Of a stretch of DNA of 64,000 bases, positions 33,878-44,112 are shown piece after piece (the first letter of the stretch is position 1; every line of letters begins with the position of its first letter). The translations under genes were made by a program, and so were the position numbers. Under the pieces are notes generated by a model. The model saw nothing but the letters and a program-made list of their open reading frames with translations, did no database searches and was not told where the DNA came from. Source of the DNA: Saccharothrix sp. NRRL B-16314 (lineage in GTDB: Bacteria > Actinomycetota > Actinomycetes > Mycobacteriales > Pseudonocardiaceae); the NCBI RefSeq assembly GCF_000716595.1, contig NZ_JNXC01000011.1, positions 104,981 through 168,980 on the forward strand. The letters run 5' to 3'.

Positions 33878-35797
33878 ATGGGTGATTTCCTGCTGTACAC
33901 GGTGGGCGTTCCGCTGACGTTCCTGTTCCTGGTGCTGGGCATCGCGTTGGCCGCCCGGCGCATCCTCGGGCTGCACGTCGGCCTGGCCCGCACCACGCTC
34001 GCGTGCCTGGTCGGCCTGTCGATGAGCGAGGTGGCGCTGAGCGCGATGCCGACGCCGGAGGCGACGCCCGCCCTGGCCACGGTGCAGATCGGCATCTCGC
34101 TCCTGCTGATGATCGCCCTGCTGACCTTCGCCGAGATCGTGGTGCCGACCGGCTCGGTCCCACCGCCCACCGAGTGGTGGCGCGCGCTGCGGGGACGCGT
34201 GAGCCGGGCGCGCCGGTACTCGCGGATCACCGCGATCGCGTTCCGCCACGGCCTTGGCCCGTACCTGCGAGGGCGGGAGCGCACCGACACCCGCCTCGCG
34301 CGGTCGCTGCGCCTCGCGCTCGAAGAGGGCGGCGTCACGTTCGTCAAGCTGGGCCAGGTGCTCTCGACCCGGCCCGACCTGCTGCCGGCGGACGTCATCG
34401 CCGAGCTGACGTCGTTGCAGGACAACGTCCCCGCCGCGCCGTGGCCCGCCGTGCGCGAGGTGCTGGTGGCCGAGCTGGGGCAGCCGCCGGAGGACGTGTT
34501 CGCGGAGTTCGACGAGCAGCCGCTGGCCGCCGCGTCCGTGGCCCAGGTGCACCGCGCCCGCCTGAAGTCCGGCGAGGACGTCGTGGTGAAGGTGCAGCGC
34601 CCGGACGTGCGGCGGGTCGCCGAGGGCGATCTGGACATCGTGGACCGACTCGCGTCGACGCTGCACGACAGGACCCGGTGGGGCAAGGCGATCGGCGTGC
34701 GCGACCTGGCCGCCGGGTTCTCCACCGCGTTGCGCGAGGAGCTGGACTTCCGGGTCGAGGCGCGCAACCTCGCCACCGTGCGCGCGACGTCCGCGGACTC
34801 CGACATCGTGTTCCCCGCCGTGCACGACGAGCTCTGCACGTCGCGCGTCCTGGTCATGGGGCGGCTGGACGGCGTGCCGATCCGGTCGGCGCCGCTGGAG
34901 TCGGCCGACCGCGGCGTGCTGGCCCGGTCGCTGCTGGACGTGCTGCTCCGGCAGGTGATGGTCAGCGGTGTCTTCCACGCCGACCCGCACCCCGGCAACA
35001 TCATGCTGCTGCGCGACGGCCGGCTCGGGATGCTGGACTTCGGTTCGGTCGGCCGGCTCGACGCGCAGCTGCGGTCGGCGCTGGGCAAGATGCTGCTGGC
35101 CATCGACCACAGCGACCCGGCGGGCCTGCGGGACGCGTTGCTGGAGCTGGTGGCCCGGCCGGAAGAGATCGACGAACAGCAGTTGGAGCGCGCGCTCGGG
35201 CAGTTCATGGCACGGCACCTGAGCACCGGGACGCGGCCGGACGTGGAGATGTTCGGCGACCTGTTCAAGCTGGTCTACCGGTACGGGTTGAGCGTCCCGC
35301 CGGAGATCGCGGCGGTGTTCCGGGCGTTGGCGACGGTGGAGGGGACGCTGGCCGCGCTGTCGCCGGGGTTCGACATCGTGGCCGAGTCGCGGGCGTTCGC
35401 GGACAAGCAGTTCAGCGCGCACCTCACGCCGGAGTCGTTGCGGCGCACGGTGACCGAGGAGCTGCACTCGATGCTGCCCATGCTGCGCCGCCTGCCGCGG
35501 CGGGCCGAGCGGATCTCCAGCGCGTTGGAGCAGGGTCGGCTCGGGTTGAGCGTGCGGCTGTTCGCGGACGACCGGGACCGGCAGTTCATCGTGTCGCTGC
35601 TGCACCAGGTGATGCTGACCGTGCTGGGCGCGACGGCGGGGCTGATGGCGGCGCTGCTGCTGGGCGCGGACGGCGGGCCGCAGGCGGGTCCGGGCGTCTC
35701 GCTGTTCCAGGTGTTCGGCTACAACCTGCTGGTCATCAGCGTGCTGCTGGGGCTGCGGGTCGTGGTCACCATCTTCCGGCCGCGCGACCGACCTTGA
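33878..35797 (+). CDS. ABC1/AarF/UbiB-family atypical kinase, membrane bound
   Basis: A 639-residue protein with GGGGG six bases before the ATG at 33878 (another ATG is at 33872). Three N-terminal transmembrane helices precede the ABC1 kinase-like domain: KLGQVLSTRPDLLP (KxGQ motif), AAASVAQVHRARLKSGEDVVVKVQRPDV (Ala-rich nucleotide loop and Lys), FHADPHPGNIMLL and LDFGSVGRL. A hydrophobic C-terminal hairpin (about 575-635) completes it. UbiB proteins support quinone or isoprenoid lipid metabolism; in actinobacteria, menaquinone- or lipid-related roles are likely but undefined. The protein stands alone in its transcription unit. Confidence 0.92.
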   Translation: MGDFLLYTVGVPLTFLFLVLGIALAARRILGLHVGLARTTLACLVGLSMSEVALSAMPTPEATPALATVQIGISLLLMIALLTFAEIVVPTGSVPPPTEWWRALRGRVSRARRYSRITAIAFRHGLGPYLRGRERTDTRLARSLRLALEEGGVTFVKLGQVLSTRPDLLPADVIAELTSLQDNVPAAPWPAVREVLVAELGQPPEDVFAEFDEQPLAAASVAQVHRARLKSGEDVVVKVQRPDVRRVAEGDLDIVDRLASTLHDRTRWGKAIGVRDLAAGFSTALREELDFRVEARNLATVRATSADSDIVFPAVHDELCTSRVLVMGRLDGVPIRSAPLESADRGVLARSLLDVLLRQVMVSGVFHADPHPGNIMLLRDGRLGMLDFGSVGRLDAQLRSALGKMLLAIDHSDPAGLRDALLELVARPEEIDEQQLERALGQFMARHLSTGTRPDVEMFGDLFKLVYRYGLSVPPEIAAVFRALATVEGTLAALSPGFDIVAESRAFADKQFSAHLTPESLRRTVTEELHSMLPMLRRLPRRAERISSALEQGRLGLSVRLFADDRDRQFIVSLLHQVMLTVLGATAGLMAALLLGADGGPQAGPGVSLFQVFGYNLLVISVLLGLRVVVTIFRPRDRP

Positions 35798-35802
35798 CAC
35801 TT

Positions 35803-35823
35803 CAGGTTTGCAATGCAAACCTG
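35803..35823. promoter_or_regulatory. perfect 21-bp palindromic operator
   Basis: Two ten-base arms, CAGGTTTGCA and TGCAAACCTG, are exactly complementary around a single central A at 35813. TTGACA at 35794-35799 provides a consensus -35 just before it, so the palindrome would cover the spacer and -10. It lies six bases upstream of the GTG of a membrane-protein/winged-helix/glutathione-peroxidase operon, most likely the regulator's autoregulatory site. Confidence 0.8.
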
Positions 35824-35828
35824 ACTGC

Positions 35829-36608
35829 GTGGCAGACCTCCTGGGGGACTTGGACGAACTGCGCCGCCGGGCGCGGAAAGACCGACATGCCTACCCGTTC
35901 CCGGTGCTGTACTTCGGCGTCGCCTCGTTCCTCGCGATACCGCTCTACCAGCCGTGGGGCCCGGAGGCGCTCCGCCGGGTGTCCGCGCCCACGTGGAACC
36001 CCTTGACCTCGCTCGGCACGAACGACGCCCTGCGGTACCCGTTGGCGCTCGGCCTGTACTGGCTGACCGTGCTCGTCGTCGGCGCCCTGGCGACCGCGTG
36101 GTGGTACCGCAGGCGGGGCCGCCGGGTCGGCATCGAGACGTCCACCGGCGGCTACCTCGCGGCGGTGGGAATCGGTGTCGGTGCGCCGCTGGTCAGCGAG
36201 GGCCTGTACTGGTACCTGCCGATGACGCCGCTCGGCCACTGGCAGCCGGGTCCGGCCACCGGCATCGGCCTGGTGGTGATCGCGGCGGCCACGGTGCTGT
36301 GGCGTCGGCGGGCACCCCGCGTCGTCACGGTGGCGGCGGCGGTGCTCGGCACGGCGGTGCTCCAGTACGCCCAGGGCTGGGTCGGGCAGTTCATCGTGAT
36401 CGGTCTCGGCCTGGTGGTGCTGGCGGCGGTGGAGCGCAGCACCCGGTTCACCACCATCACAGCGGCCTACCTCGTCGCCGTGTGCCTGTCCGCCGGTTTC
36501 ACGCCGGTCCAGAGCGTCCCGACGACCCTGTGGACGATGGCCGGTGTGGTCCTGCTGCCGGGATTTGTGCTCGTCGTGGGAGGTCTGGTGGGGTTGCGGC
36601 GTGAGTGA
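35829..36608 (+). CDS. multi-pass membrane protein of unknown function
   Basis: A 259-residue protein with a charged cytosolic N-terminus (VADLLGDLDELRRRARKDRHAYPFPVLYFGVAS) and about seven to eight transmembrane helices. The GTG at 35829 has no ribosome binding site and lies close to the predicted transcription start, so translation may be leaderless. The following winged-helix gene overlaps its end by eight bases; small membrane proteins paired with a winged-helix regulator are common in actinobacteria and often have stress or drug-related roles. I do not recognise the family. Confidence 0.82.
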   Translation: MADLLGDLDELRRRARKDRHAYPFPVLYFGVASFLAIPLYQPWGPEALRRVSAPTWNPLTSLGTNDALRYPLALGLYWLTVLVVGALATAWWYRRRGRRVGIETSTGGYLAAVGIGVGAPLVSEGLYWYLPMTPLGHWQPGPATGIGLVVIAAATVLWRRRAPRVVTVAAAVLGTAVLQYAQGWVGQFIVIGLGLVVLAAVERSTRFTTITAAYLVAVCLSAGFTPVQSVPTTLWTMAGVVLLPGFVLVVGGLVGLRRE

Positions 36609-36915
36609 GCACCCGACCGCGTCGCTCGACGACGTGGTGCACCAGAAGCACCGGCTGGGGATCTTGACGGTCGCGGCCGAGGCGAAGCGCGTCGAGTTCG
36701 GGTACCTGCGGTCGACGTTGGAGCTCACGGCGGGGAACCTGTCGCGGCACATCACGGTGCTGGAGCAGGCCGGGCTGATCGCGGTGGAGAAGGGGTACGA
36801 CGGCAAACGGCCCAGGACGTGGGTGAGCGTGACTTCGGTGGGGCGAACCGCGTTGGCGGCGGAGATGAGTGCGCTGCGCGCGCTCGTGGAGCGCCACGTA
36901 GCCTCGGGCTCATGA
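36601..36915 (+). CDS. winged-helix transcriptional regulator (MarR/ArsR-like)
   Basis: A 104-residue DNA-binding protein. HRLGILTVAAEAKRVEFGYLRSTLELTAGNLSRHITVLEQAGLIAVEKGYDGKRPRTWVSVTSVGRTAL contains the helix-turn-helix (NLSRHITVLEQAGLI) and the beta wing (KRPRTWVSVT). The GTG at 36601 overlaps the end of the membrane-protein gene by eight bases, and its own stop overlaps the glutathione peroxidase start by four. It probably represses the three-gene operon through the 21-bp palindrome upstream. With no ligand domain it may sense through a partner or through oxidation, though it has no cysteine. Confidence 0.9.
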   Translation: MSEHPTASLDDVVHQKHRLGILTVAAEAKRVEFGYLRSTLELTAGNLSRHITVLEQAGLIAVEKGYDGKRPRTWVSVTSVGRTALAAEMSALRALVERHVASGS

Positions 36916-37397
36916 GCATCCACGACATCCCCGTGCACACCCTGTCCGGCGAGCCGTCGAGCCTGGGTTCGTTGGCGGGCAAGGCGTTGCTGGTGGTGAA
37001 CGTCGCGTCCAAGTGCGGTTTGACGCCGCAGTACAAGGGGCTGGAGCGACTCCAGGAGCGGTACGCGGAGCAGGGGTTCTCCGTGGTCGGGTTCCCGTGC
37101 AACCAGTTCGCCGGTCAGGAGCCGGGCACGGCGGAGGAGATCGCCACCTTCTGCTCCACCACGTACGGCGTGACGTTCCCGCTGTTCGAGAAGATCGACG
37201 TGAACGGCCCCGGGCGGCACCCCCTGTACGCGGAGCTGACCGCGGTCGCCGACGCCGACGGCGCGGCGGGTGACGTGCAGTGGAACTTCGAGAAGTTCCT
37301 GGTCGCGCCCACCGGCGAGATCGCGGCCCGCTTCCGGCCCGCCACCGACCCGGAGGACGAGACCGTGGTGAAGGCGATCGAGTCCGTCCTGCCCTGA
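36912..37397 (+). CDS. glutathione peroxidase family thiol peroxidase
   Basis: A 161-residue enzyme of the thioredoxin fold. VVNVASKCGLTPQYKGLERLQ carries the peroxidatic Cys in place of selenocysteine, with GFPCNQFAGQEPG (second conserved Cys and Gln) and VQWNFEKFLV (Trp-Asn) completing the catalytic site. Bacterial Cys-type members usually use thioredoxin or mycothiol systems rather than glutathione. ATGA overlap with the regulator gene makes it the third gene of the operon, which suggests that the operon responds to peroxide or lipid peroxide stress. Confidence 0.93.
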   Translation: MSIHDIPVHTLSGEPSSLGSLAGKALLVVNVASKCGLTPQYKGLERLQERYAEQGFSVVGFPCNQFAGQEPGTAEEIATFCSTTYGVTFPLFEKIDVNGPGRHPLYAELTAVADADGAAGDVQWNFEKFLVAPTGEIAARFRPATDPEDETVVKAIESVLP

Positions 37398-37418
37398 CCG
37401 TTCCGGACCTTGGACGAA

Positions 37419-37453
37419 GCGGGAGGCAGCCCCGACCGTGGGCCACCTCCCGC
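37419..37453 (+). terminator. possible terminator hairpin
   Basis: An 8-bp stem (GCGGGAGG at 37419-37426 with CCTCCCGC at 37446-37453) and a 19-base loop, 22 bases beyond the glutathione peroxidase stop and between convergent genes. The rest of the gap to 37609 shows nothing else recognisable. Confidence 0.45.
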
Positions 37454-37609
37454 ACCCGTCAACCGTTGGAACGGCGGCCGAGTCGACCGGGCGACCTGCA
37501 CCCGAGCTGCCCGAACCCACTCCGGCACGACACCTGGTCCACCCACACCACGGCAACGGGCCCCACCCCTCGTCACGCGGGTGGAGCCCGTCACTTCAGC
37601 CGGCAGACG

Positions 37610-38974
<1,365 letters not shown>

Positions 38975-38976
38975 GC

Positions 38977-39357
38977 TCAGTCCCCGGTCAGTTCCGCGTA
39001 CTTCGCGGCGGTGAGCAGCCCGGTCGCGTCCTCGACGGCCACCTTGAACAGCCAACCGCGGCCGTACGGGTCGTTGTTGATCAACGACGGGTCGGCGACG
39101 GCCTCGGCGTTGACCGCCACGACCTCGCCGCTGACCGGCGCGTACAGGTCGCTCACCGACTTGGTCGACTCCAGCTCGCCGCACACGTCGCCGGACTTCA
39201 CGCGCGAGCCGGGTTCGGGCAGCTCGACGAACACGATGTCGCCGAGCGACTCCGCCGCGTACGAGGTGATGCCGATCGCCACGGGCTCCTGGGTACCCGG
39301 CGTCCAGTCCACCCATTCGTGTTCTGGCGTGTACAGCAAGTTCTCCGGAAAGGTCAT
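38977..39357 (-). CDS. gcvH: glycine cleavage system H protein
   Basis: A 126-residue lipoyl carrier. YTPEHEWV at the N-terminus and [23 protein letters not shown] with the lipoylated Lys66 are diagnostic, followed by [13 protein letters not shown]. It shuttles the aminomethyl group between the P, T and L proteins of the glycine cleavage complex; gcvT and gcvP are not in this window. It is the first gene behind the glycine riboswitch and is directly followed by sdaA. Confidence 0.97.
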   Translation of the reverse strand: MTFPENLLYTPEHEWVDWTPGTQEPVAIGITSYAAESLGDIVFVELPEPGSRVKSGDVCGELESTKSVSDLYAPVSGEVVAVNAEAVADPSLINNDPYGRGWLFKVAVEDATGLLTAAKYAELTGD

Positions 39358-39384
39358 CGCAGCGCTCCCTGGGTGAGGTTCGGA

Positions 39385-39580
39385 TCCCCACTCTGTCCTG
39401 GGACCTGAGAGCTTCGCCGGCCGACCGTCGAACCGATCCCGGCTTGCACCGTGGGTGCGCGCAGAAGCACGCTTTCCAGAGTCGCCTCACCCGAGCGGTT
39501 CTCGCTGCCTGAGAGTGTGCGGGGTTGCTTGCTCCTTCGGCGCCTCGGCACGAACACCGAGGTCTCTCCCGCGCGGGTTC
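39385..39580 (-). ncRNA. glycine riboswitch, tandem aptamers
   Basis: Read on the minus strand, the leader of gcvH contains the glycine riboswitch landmarks twice. The first aptamer has GGGAGAGACC (near 39561-39571), GCCGAAGGAGCAA (near 39530-39542) and CTCTCAGGCA (near 39506-39515). The second has GCTCTCAGGTCCCAGGACAG (near 39395-39414). It should turn on gcvH-sdaA when glycine is plentiful. About 25 bases separate the second aptamer from the gcvH start. Exact boundaries are approximate. The rest of the gap to the divergent ald gene holds no other gene. Confidence 0.88.
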
Positions 39581-39774
39581 CGGCGCTCGACAACGCGCCG
39601 CGGCCGATGTTCAGTTGGTGTGCGCACGCTAAGCCCCACCCGGACGGGTGTCAACGCGAGGCGGAGCTTGTTCACACAGCACAACCGGGTACCCGGCCGT
39701 TAGTGCCGGCAGCACGATGACACTGAAACCCCGGTACCGGACCTTGGGTGTAACAAAGCCTGAAGGAGCCCACC

Positions 39775-40881
<1,107 letters not shown>

Positions 40882-40929
40882 ACGGCTGAACACCGGGCGA
40901 CGATCCCGCCACGACCCGGCCAACGCAGA

Positions 40930-40960
40930 GGGCCCCGCTCACAGCACGTGAGCGGGGCCC
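40930..40960 (+). terminator. strong terminator of ald
   Basis: A perfect 13-bp GC-rich stem (GGGCCCCGCTCAC at 40930-40942 with its complement at 40948-40960), loop AGCAC, 49 bases beyond the ald stop. Confidence 0.88.
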
Positions 40961-40973
40961 TTCGGCGATAAGA

Positions 40974-41014
40974 CGGCCCGCTCAACCAGCCTGGGGGTCA
41001 CTGGGAGCGGGCCG
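40974..41014. other. second hairpin in the 373-bp gap after ald
   Basis: A 10-bp stem (CGGCCCGCTC at 40974-40983 with GAGCGGGCCG at 41005-41014) containing a nested CCAG/CTGG. It follows the ald terminator by 13 bases and may be a second terminator. The remaining part of the gap, to 41254, shows no gene or clear promoter. Confidence 0.5.
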
Positions 41015-41254
41015 CGCCACCAATCTTAGCCGGGAACCACGTTCCCTGCCCAGCGACCCCACCGATTCGGCCGACATTTCCCCCTCACTTGGCAACCGAC
41101 CGTGCCCGTTCTCAAGCAAACGAGTGAATTCGCGTCGTAACAGGTAAGTCACGACGACCGGTCGACCGATGCACTGGACGGGAGCTCCGCAGCTACGCAG
41201 CGGGGTCGTCCACCAGCGCGGCGCTCTGCCGCGCCACCCCCGATCGGAGTGCAG

Positions 41255-41437
41255 ATGGCTGAACCCCAGGGTTGGATCGACTGCCACGACCCGTTCGGAC
41301 GGGACCGGTCGATGACCGTTCTCGTCGAGAACGACCGAGTTCTGCTGGTCGCCCCGCCGGGCGAGTCGGCTGTGATGTCTGTCACACAGACGCGGCGGTT
41401 GCGCCGTCTGCTCGACCAAGCCGCCGACAGGATGTGA
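41255..41437 (+). CDS. small hypothetical protein
   Basis: A 60-residue protein with CGGAG eight bases before its ATG at 41255. It has a compact beta-rich middle ([21 protein letters not shown]) and a basic helix at the end ([17 protein letters not shown]). No known motif is visible. The next gene begins with GTGA overlapping its stop, so the two are coupled. Confidence 0.75.
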   Translation: MAEPQGWIDCHDPFGRDRSMTVLVENDRVLLVAPPGESAVMSVTQTRRLRRLLDQAADRM

Positions 41438-41817
41438 CCCGCGTGGACGAGGCACTGCGGGCCGCCGTGCTGCGCCGGCTGGCGCGGCTGGACGAGGTCG
41501 TCGAGAGCGGTGAGGCGGAGGCGCTCGTGCCGCTGGCGCGGGCCGAGATCCACCGCCTGGCCGACGGTTGGCGCCTGCTGTTGACCGTGCACCAACCGGA
41601 TCCGGACGGTCGCTGCGGCGCGTGCCCCGGCATCCTGCGGCACAAGAAGTGGCCGTGCCAGGTGTGGAACATGGCCCACCAGCACCTCATCGGCGAGGGC
41701 GTGCCGCACCGCGAACGCCGCCGTCCGCTGCGCCCGCTGCGCCGCCCGAACGACGCCGGGACGGCGGCCGGTGCGCCGGCGTCCGGACCGAAACCCCGAC
41801 ATGCCCTACCCGAGTGA
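41434..41817 (+). CDS. small protein with CxxC motif, hypothetical
   Basis: A 127-residue protein starting at a GTG in a GTGA overlap with the previous small gene. The first 50 residues form acidic helices ([40 protein letters not shown]). The middle has [27 protein letters not shown], where a CxxC, a further Cys and several His could bind a metal. The C-terminus is Arg/Pro-rich. The reading frame continues upstream to 41272 in another gene's territory, which I consider spurious. The function is unknown. Confidence 0.75.
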   Translation: MTRVDEALRAAVLRRLARLDEVVESGEAEALVPLARAEIHRLADGWRLLLTVHQPDPDGRCGACPGILRHKKWPCQVWNMAHQHLIGEGVPHRERRRPLRPLRRPNDAGTAAGAPASGPKPRHALPE

Positions 41818-41865
41818 ACCGCCTAAGGCAGGATGACGCCCGGTAGGAGTAATCGGGAGGGACGC

Positions 41866-43143
41866 GTGCACGACGGCACAGGCCGCATCGTGGTGCAGAA
41901 CTTGACCAAGCAGTTCGGTCCGGTCGCAGCGGTGCAGAATCTCAGCTTCACGGTGGAACCGGGTTCGGTTACCGGGTTCCTCGGCCCCAACGGATCGGGC
42001 AAGACGACGACGCTGCGCATGCTGCTCGGCCTGGTGACCCCGACCGTGGGCACCGGACTGATCAACGGCACCACGTTCGCGCAGCTCGGGAACCCGGCCA
42101 GGGTGGTCGGCGCGGTGCTGGAGGCGCAGGGCTTCCACCCGAAGCGCACGGCCCGCAACCACCTCCGGGTCTACGCCGCGGCGATCGGCGTGCCGGACTC
42201 GCGCGCCGAGCAGGTGCTCCAGCTCGTCGGCCTCGGCGCCGCGGGTTCGCGCAAGGCGGGCGGTTTCTCGCTGGGCATGAAGCAGCGCCTGGCCCTGGCC
42301 ACCGCGCTGCTCGGCGACCCGCAGATCCTGGTGCTGGACGAGCCGGCCAACGGGTTGGACCCGGAGGGCATCGCGTGGCTGCGGTCGTTCCTCCAGTCCT
42401 ACGCGCGCAGCGGGCGGACGGTGCTGATCTCCAGCCACCTGCTGGCCGAGATCGAGCAGACGGTCGACCAGGTGGTGATCATCAGCCGCGGCCAGACGAT
42501 GTACTACGGGCCGCTGGACAACCTGCGCGACCAGCAGCAGGGCCGGGTGCTCGTGCAGCCGTCCGACACCGCCGGGCTGGTCGCGGCCCTGCGCGAGGAC
42601 GGGATCAACGCGATCGAGCAGCTGCCGGACGGTCGCATCGCGATCACCGGCGTGGAGTCCAAGCAGGTCGCGGACATCGCGCTGAAGGCGGGCGTGTCGA
42701 TCTACGGCATCCAGGAGGAGAAGGCCGACCTCGAACGGCTGTTCTTCCAGCTCACCAACGGCCAGTACGCGGCGCCGGGCCAGAACCAGTACACCCAGCA
42801 GCCGCCGCCCGGCTACCAGCAGCCCGGCTACCAGCCCGGTTACCAGCAGCAGGGGTACCAGCAGCCGGGTCCGGGCTACCAGCAGCAGGCGTACCAGCAG
42901 CAGCAGCCCGGCTACCAGCAGCAGCCCGGTCACCAGACCCCGCCGCAGGGGGCGTACCTCCAGCCGCCGTCGGGGTACGAGCAGCAGTACCAGCAGCCCC
43001 CGCAGGCCCCGCCGGCCCCGCAGGCCCCGCAGGGCTACGAACCACCGCAGGGCTACGAACCACCGCCGGGACAGCAGCAGCCGCCGCAGGACAACCCGTA
43101 CGGTCAGCAGCACGGTCAGAGCGGCCTCGGGGGCGGTGCGTGA
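41866..43143 (+). CDS. ABC transporter ATP-binding protein with Gln/Tyr-rich C-terminal tail
   Basis: A 425-residue ATPase with GGGAGG six bases before the GTG at 41866. Residues 1-300 form a standard ABC-2 type ATPase: GFLGPNGSGKTTTLRML (Walker A), GGFSLGMKQRLALATALLGDPQILVLDEPANGLDPEG (a divergent signature SLGMKQR, then Walker B) and SSHLLAEIEQ (switch His). Residues about 305-425 are low complexity, with repeated GYQQP, GYQQQ, GYEPP and PQAPQ units. The permease gene starts at the stop codon (TGATG). The transported substrate is unknown. Confidence 0.93.
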   Translation: MHDGTGRIVVQNLTKQFGPVAAVQNLSFTVEPGSVTGFLGPNGSGKTTTLRMLLGLVTPTVGTGLINGTTFAQLGNPARVVGAVLEAQGFHPKRTARNHLRVYAAAIGVPDSRAEQVLQLVGLGAAGSRKAGGFSLGMKQRLALATALLGDPQILVLDEPANGLDPEGIAWLRSFLQSYARSGRTVLISSHLLAEIEQTVDQVVIISRGQTMYYGPLDNLRDQQQGRVLVQPSDTAGLVAALREDGINAIEQLPDGRIAITGVESKQVADIALKAGVSIYGIQEEKADLERLFFQLTNGQYAAPGQNQYTQQPPPGYQQPGYQPGYQQQGYQQPGPGYQQQAYQQQQPGYQQQPGHQTPPQGAYLQPPSGYEQQYQQPPQAPPAPQAPQGYEPPQGYEPPPGQQQPPQDNPYGQQHGQSGLGGGA

Positions 43144-44015
43144 TGGGCAACCTCATCAAGGCTGAGTTCCGCAAGACGACCACCACCGGTCTCTGGTGGG
43201 GTCTGATGATCCCGACCGTGCTGATGGCACTGGGCTGGTCGCTGGGCACCGGCGCGATCTTCACCAGCGTCGGCGACGTCATGAGCAGCGCGGAAGCCGA
43301 AGACCTGACCACGATGCTCGGGGTCGACCCGTCGCAGTGGCAGCTGTCGGTGTTCGGGATGACCCGCAGCATCAACGTGGCCACGATCTTCCCGATGATC
43401 TTCGGTGGGCTGGCGATCTCGAACGAGATCAACCGCAGGACCATCACCACCACGTTCCTCACCGCGCCGACCAGGGTCTCCGCGCTGCTCGCGAAGATGG
43501 TCGTCTACGTCGCGTGGGGCGCGATCTTCGGCGTCGCGATCGTGGCGTCGGTGAGCATCGGCATCGGCCTCACCTCGGACTCCAGCAACCTGCCCGACGC
43601 GGGCGGCTGGCTCGCGCTGGCCGGTGTCGGCATCCTGTCGTCGATCCTGATGACGATGTTCGGCGTGGGCGTCGGCGCGCTGATGACCAGCGTCGTCGGC
43701 ACCACCGTGGTGCTGCTGCTGTACATGCTGATCGTGGAGAACGGCCTGCACTTCGTGCTGGCCTCGCAGGACCTGCCGGAGATCATCGGCTTCCTGCCCA
43801 ACGGCGCCGTGAACGGGTTGACGGGTTCGGTGGCGGCATCGCTGTTCCTGTCGAACGCGGGCGTGGTGCCGGACGAACTGGTGGAGGTCGTGCGGGCCTT
43901 CGCGGGCGCGCTGGGCGCGTTCGACTGGTGGCTGAGCGGCCTGATCTTCCTGGTGTGGACGGGGCTGTTCTTCGTCGGCGGCTGGGCCGCCACGCAGCGC
44001 AAGGACATCACCTGA
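43143..44015 (+). CDS. ABC-2 type transporter permease
   Basis: A 290-residue membrane protein with about six transmembrane helices, beginning MGNLIKAEFRKTTTTGLWWGLMIPT as usual for ABC-2 permeases. The first extracytoplasmic loop carries SSAEAEDLTTMLGVDPSQWQLSVFG. Its ATG overlaps the last base of the ATPase stop codon. With the preceding ATPase it forms a complete exporter of the antibiotic- or lipid-transport type, with no sign of what it carries. A terminator hairpin follows. Confidence 0.92.
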   Translation: MGNLIKAEFRKTTTTGLWWGLMIPTVLMALGWSLGTGAIFTSVGDVMSSAEAEDLTTMLGVDPSQWQLSVFGMTRSINVATIFPMIFGGLAISNEINRRTITTTFLTAPTRVSALLAKMVVYVAWGAIFGVAIVASVSIGIGLTSDSSNLPDAGGWLALAGVGILSSILMTMFGVGVGALMTSVVGTTVVLLLYMLIVENGLHFVLASQDLPEIIGFLPNGAVNGLTGSVAASLFLSNAGVVPDELVEVVRAFAGALGAFDWWLSGLIFLVWTGLFFVGGWAATQRKDIT

Positions 44016-44038
44016 TCGCATGGTCCTGAACGCCTGAA

Positions 44039-44071
44039 CGAAGGCCGTCCCGAAGTCCGGGGCGGCCTTCG
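44039..44071 (+). terminator. terminator after the ABC-2 transporter
   Basis: A 13-bp stem with one T-G wobble (44039-44051 with 44059-44071) and loop GAAGTCC, 23 bases after the permease stop. Confidence 0.8.
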
Positions 44072-44112
44072 TCACATCTCGGGGCCCGGAGCTGTCGGAG
44101 GTCCGTCCTAAT

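Noticed and set aside
33845..35818. 657-codon open frame on the minus strand
   Set aside because: Antisense to the ABC1 kinase gene; Gln/Arg/His-rich shadow translation.
41272..41433. Longer start for the CxxC protein at 41272
   Set aside because: The extension overlaps the upstream small gene in another frame; the GTGA overlap start at 41434 is the simpler choice.
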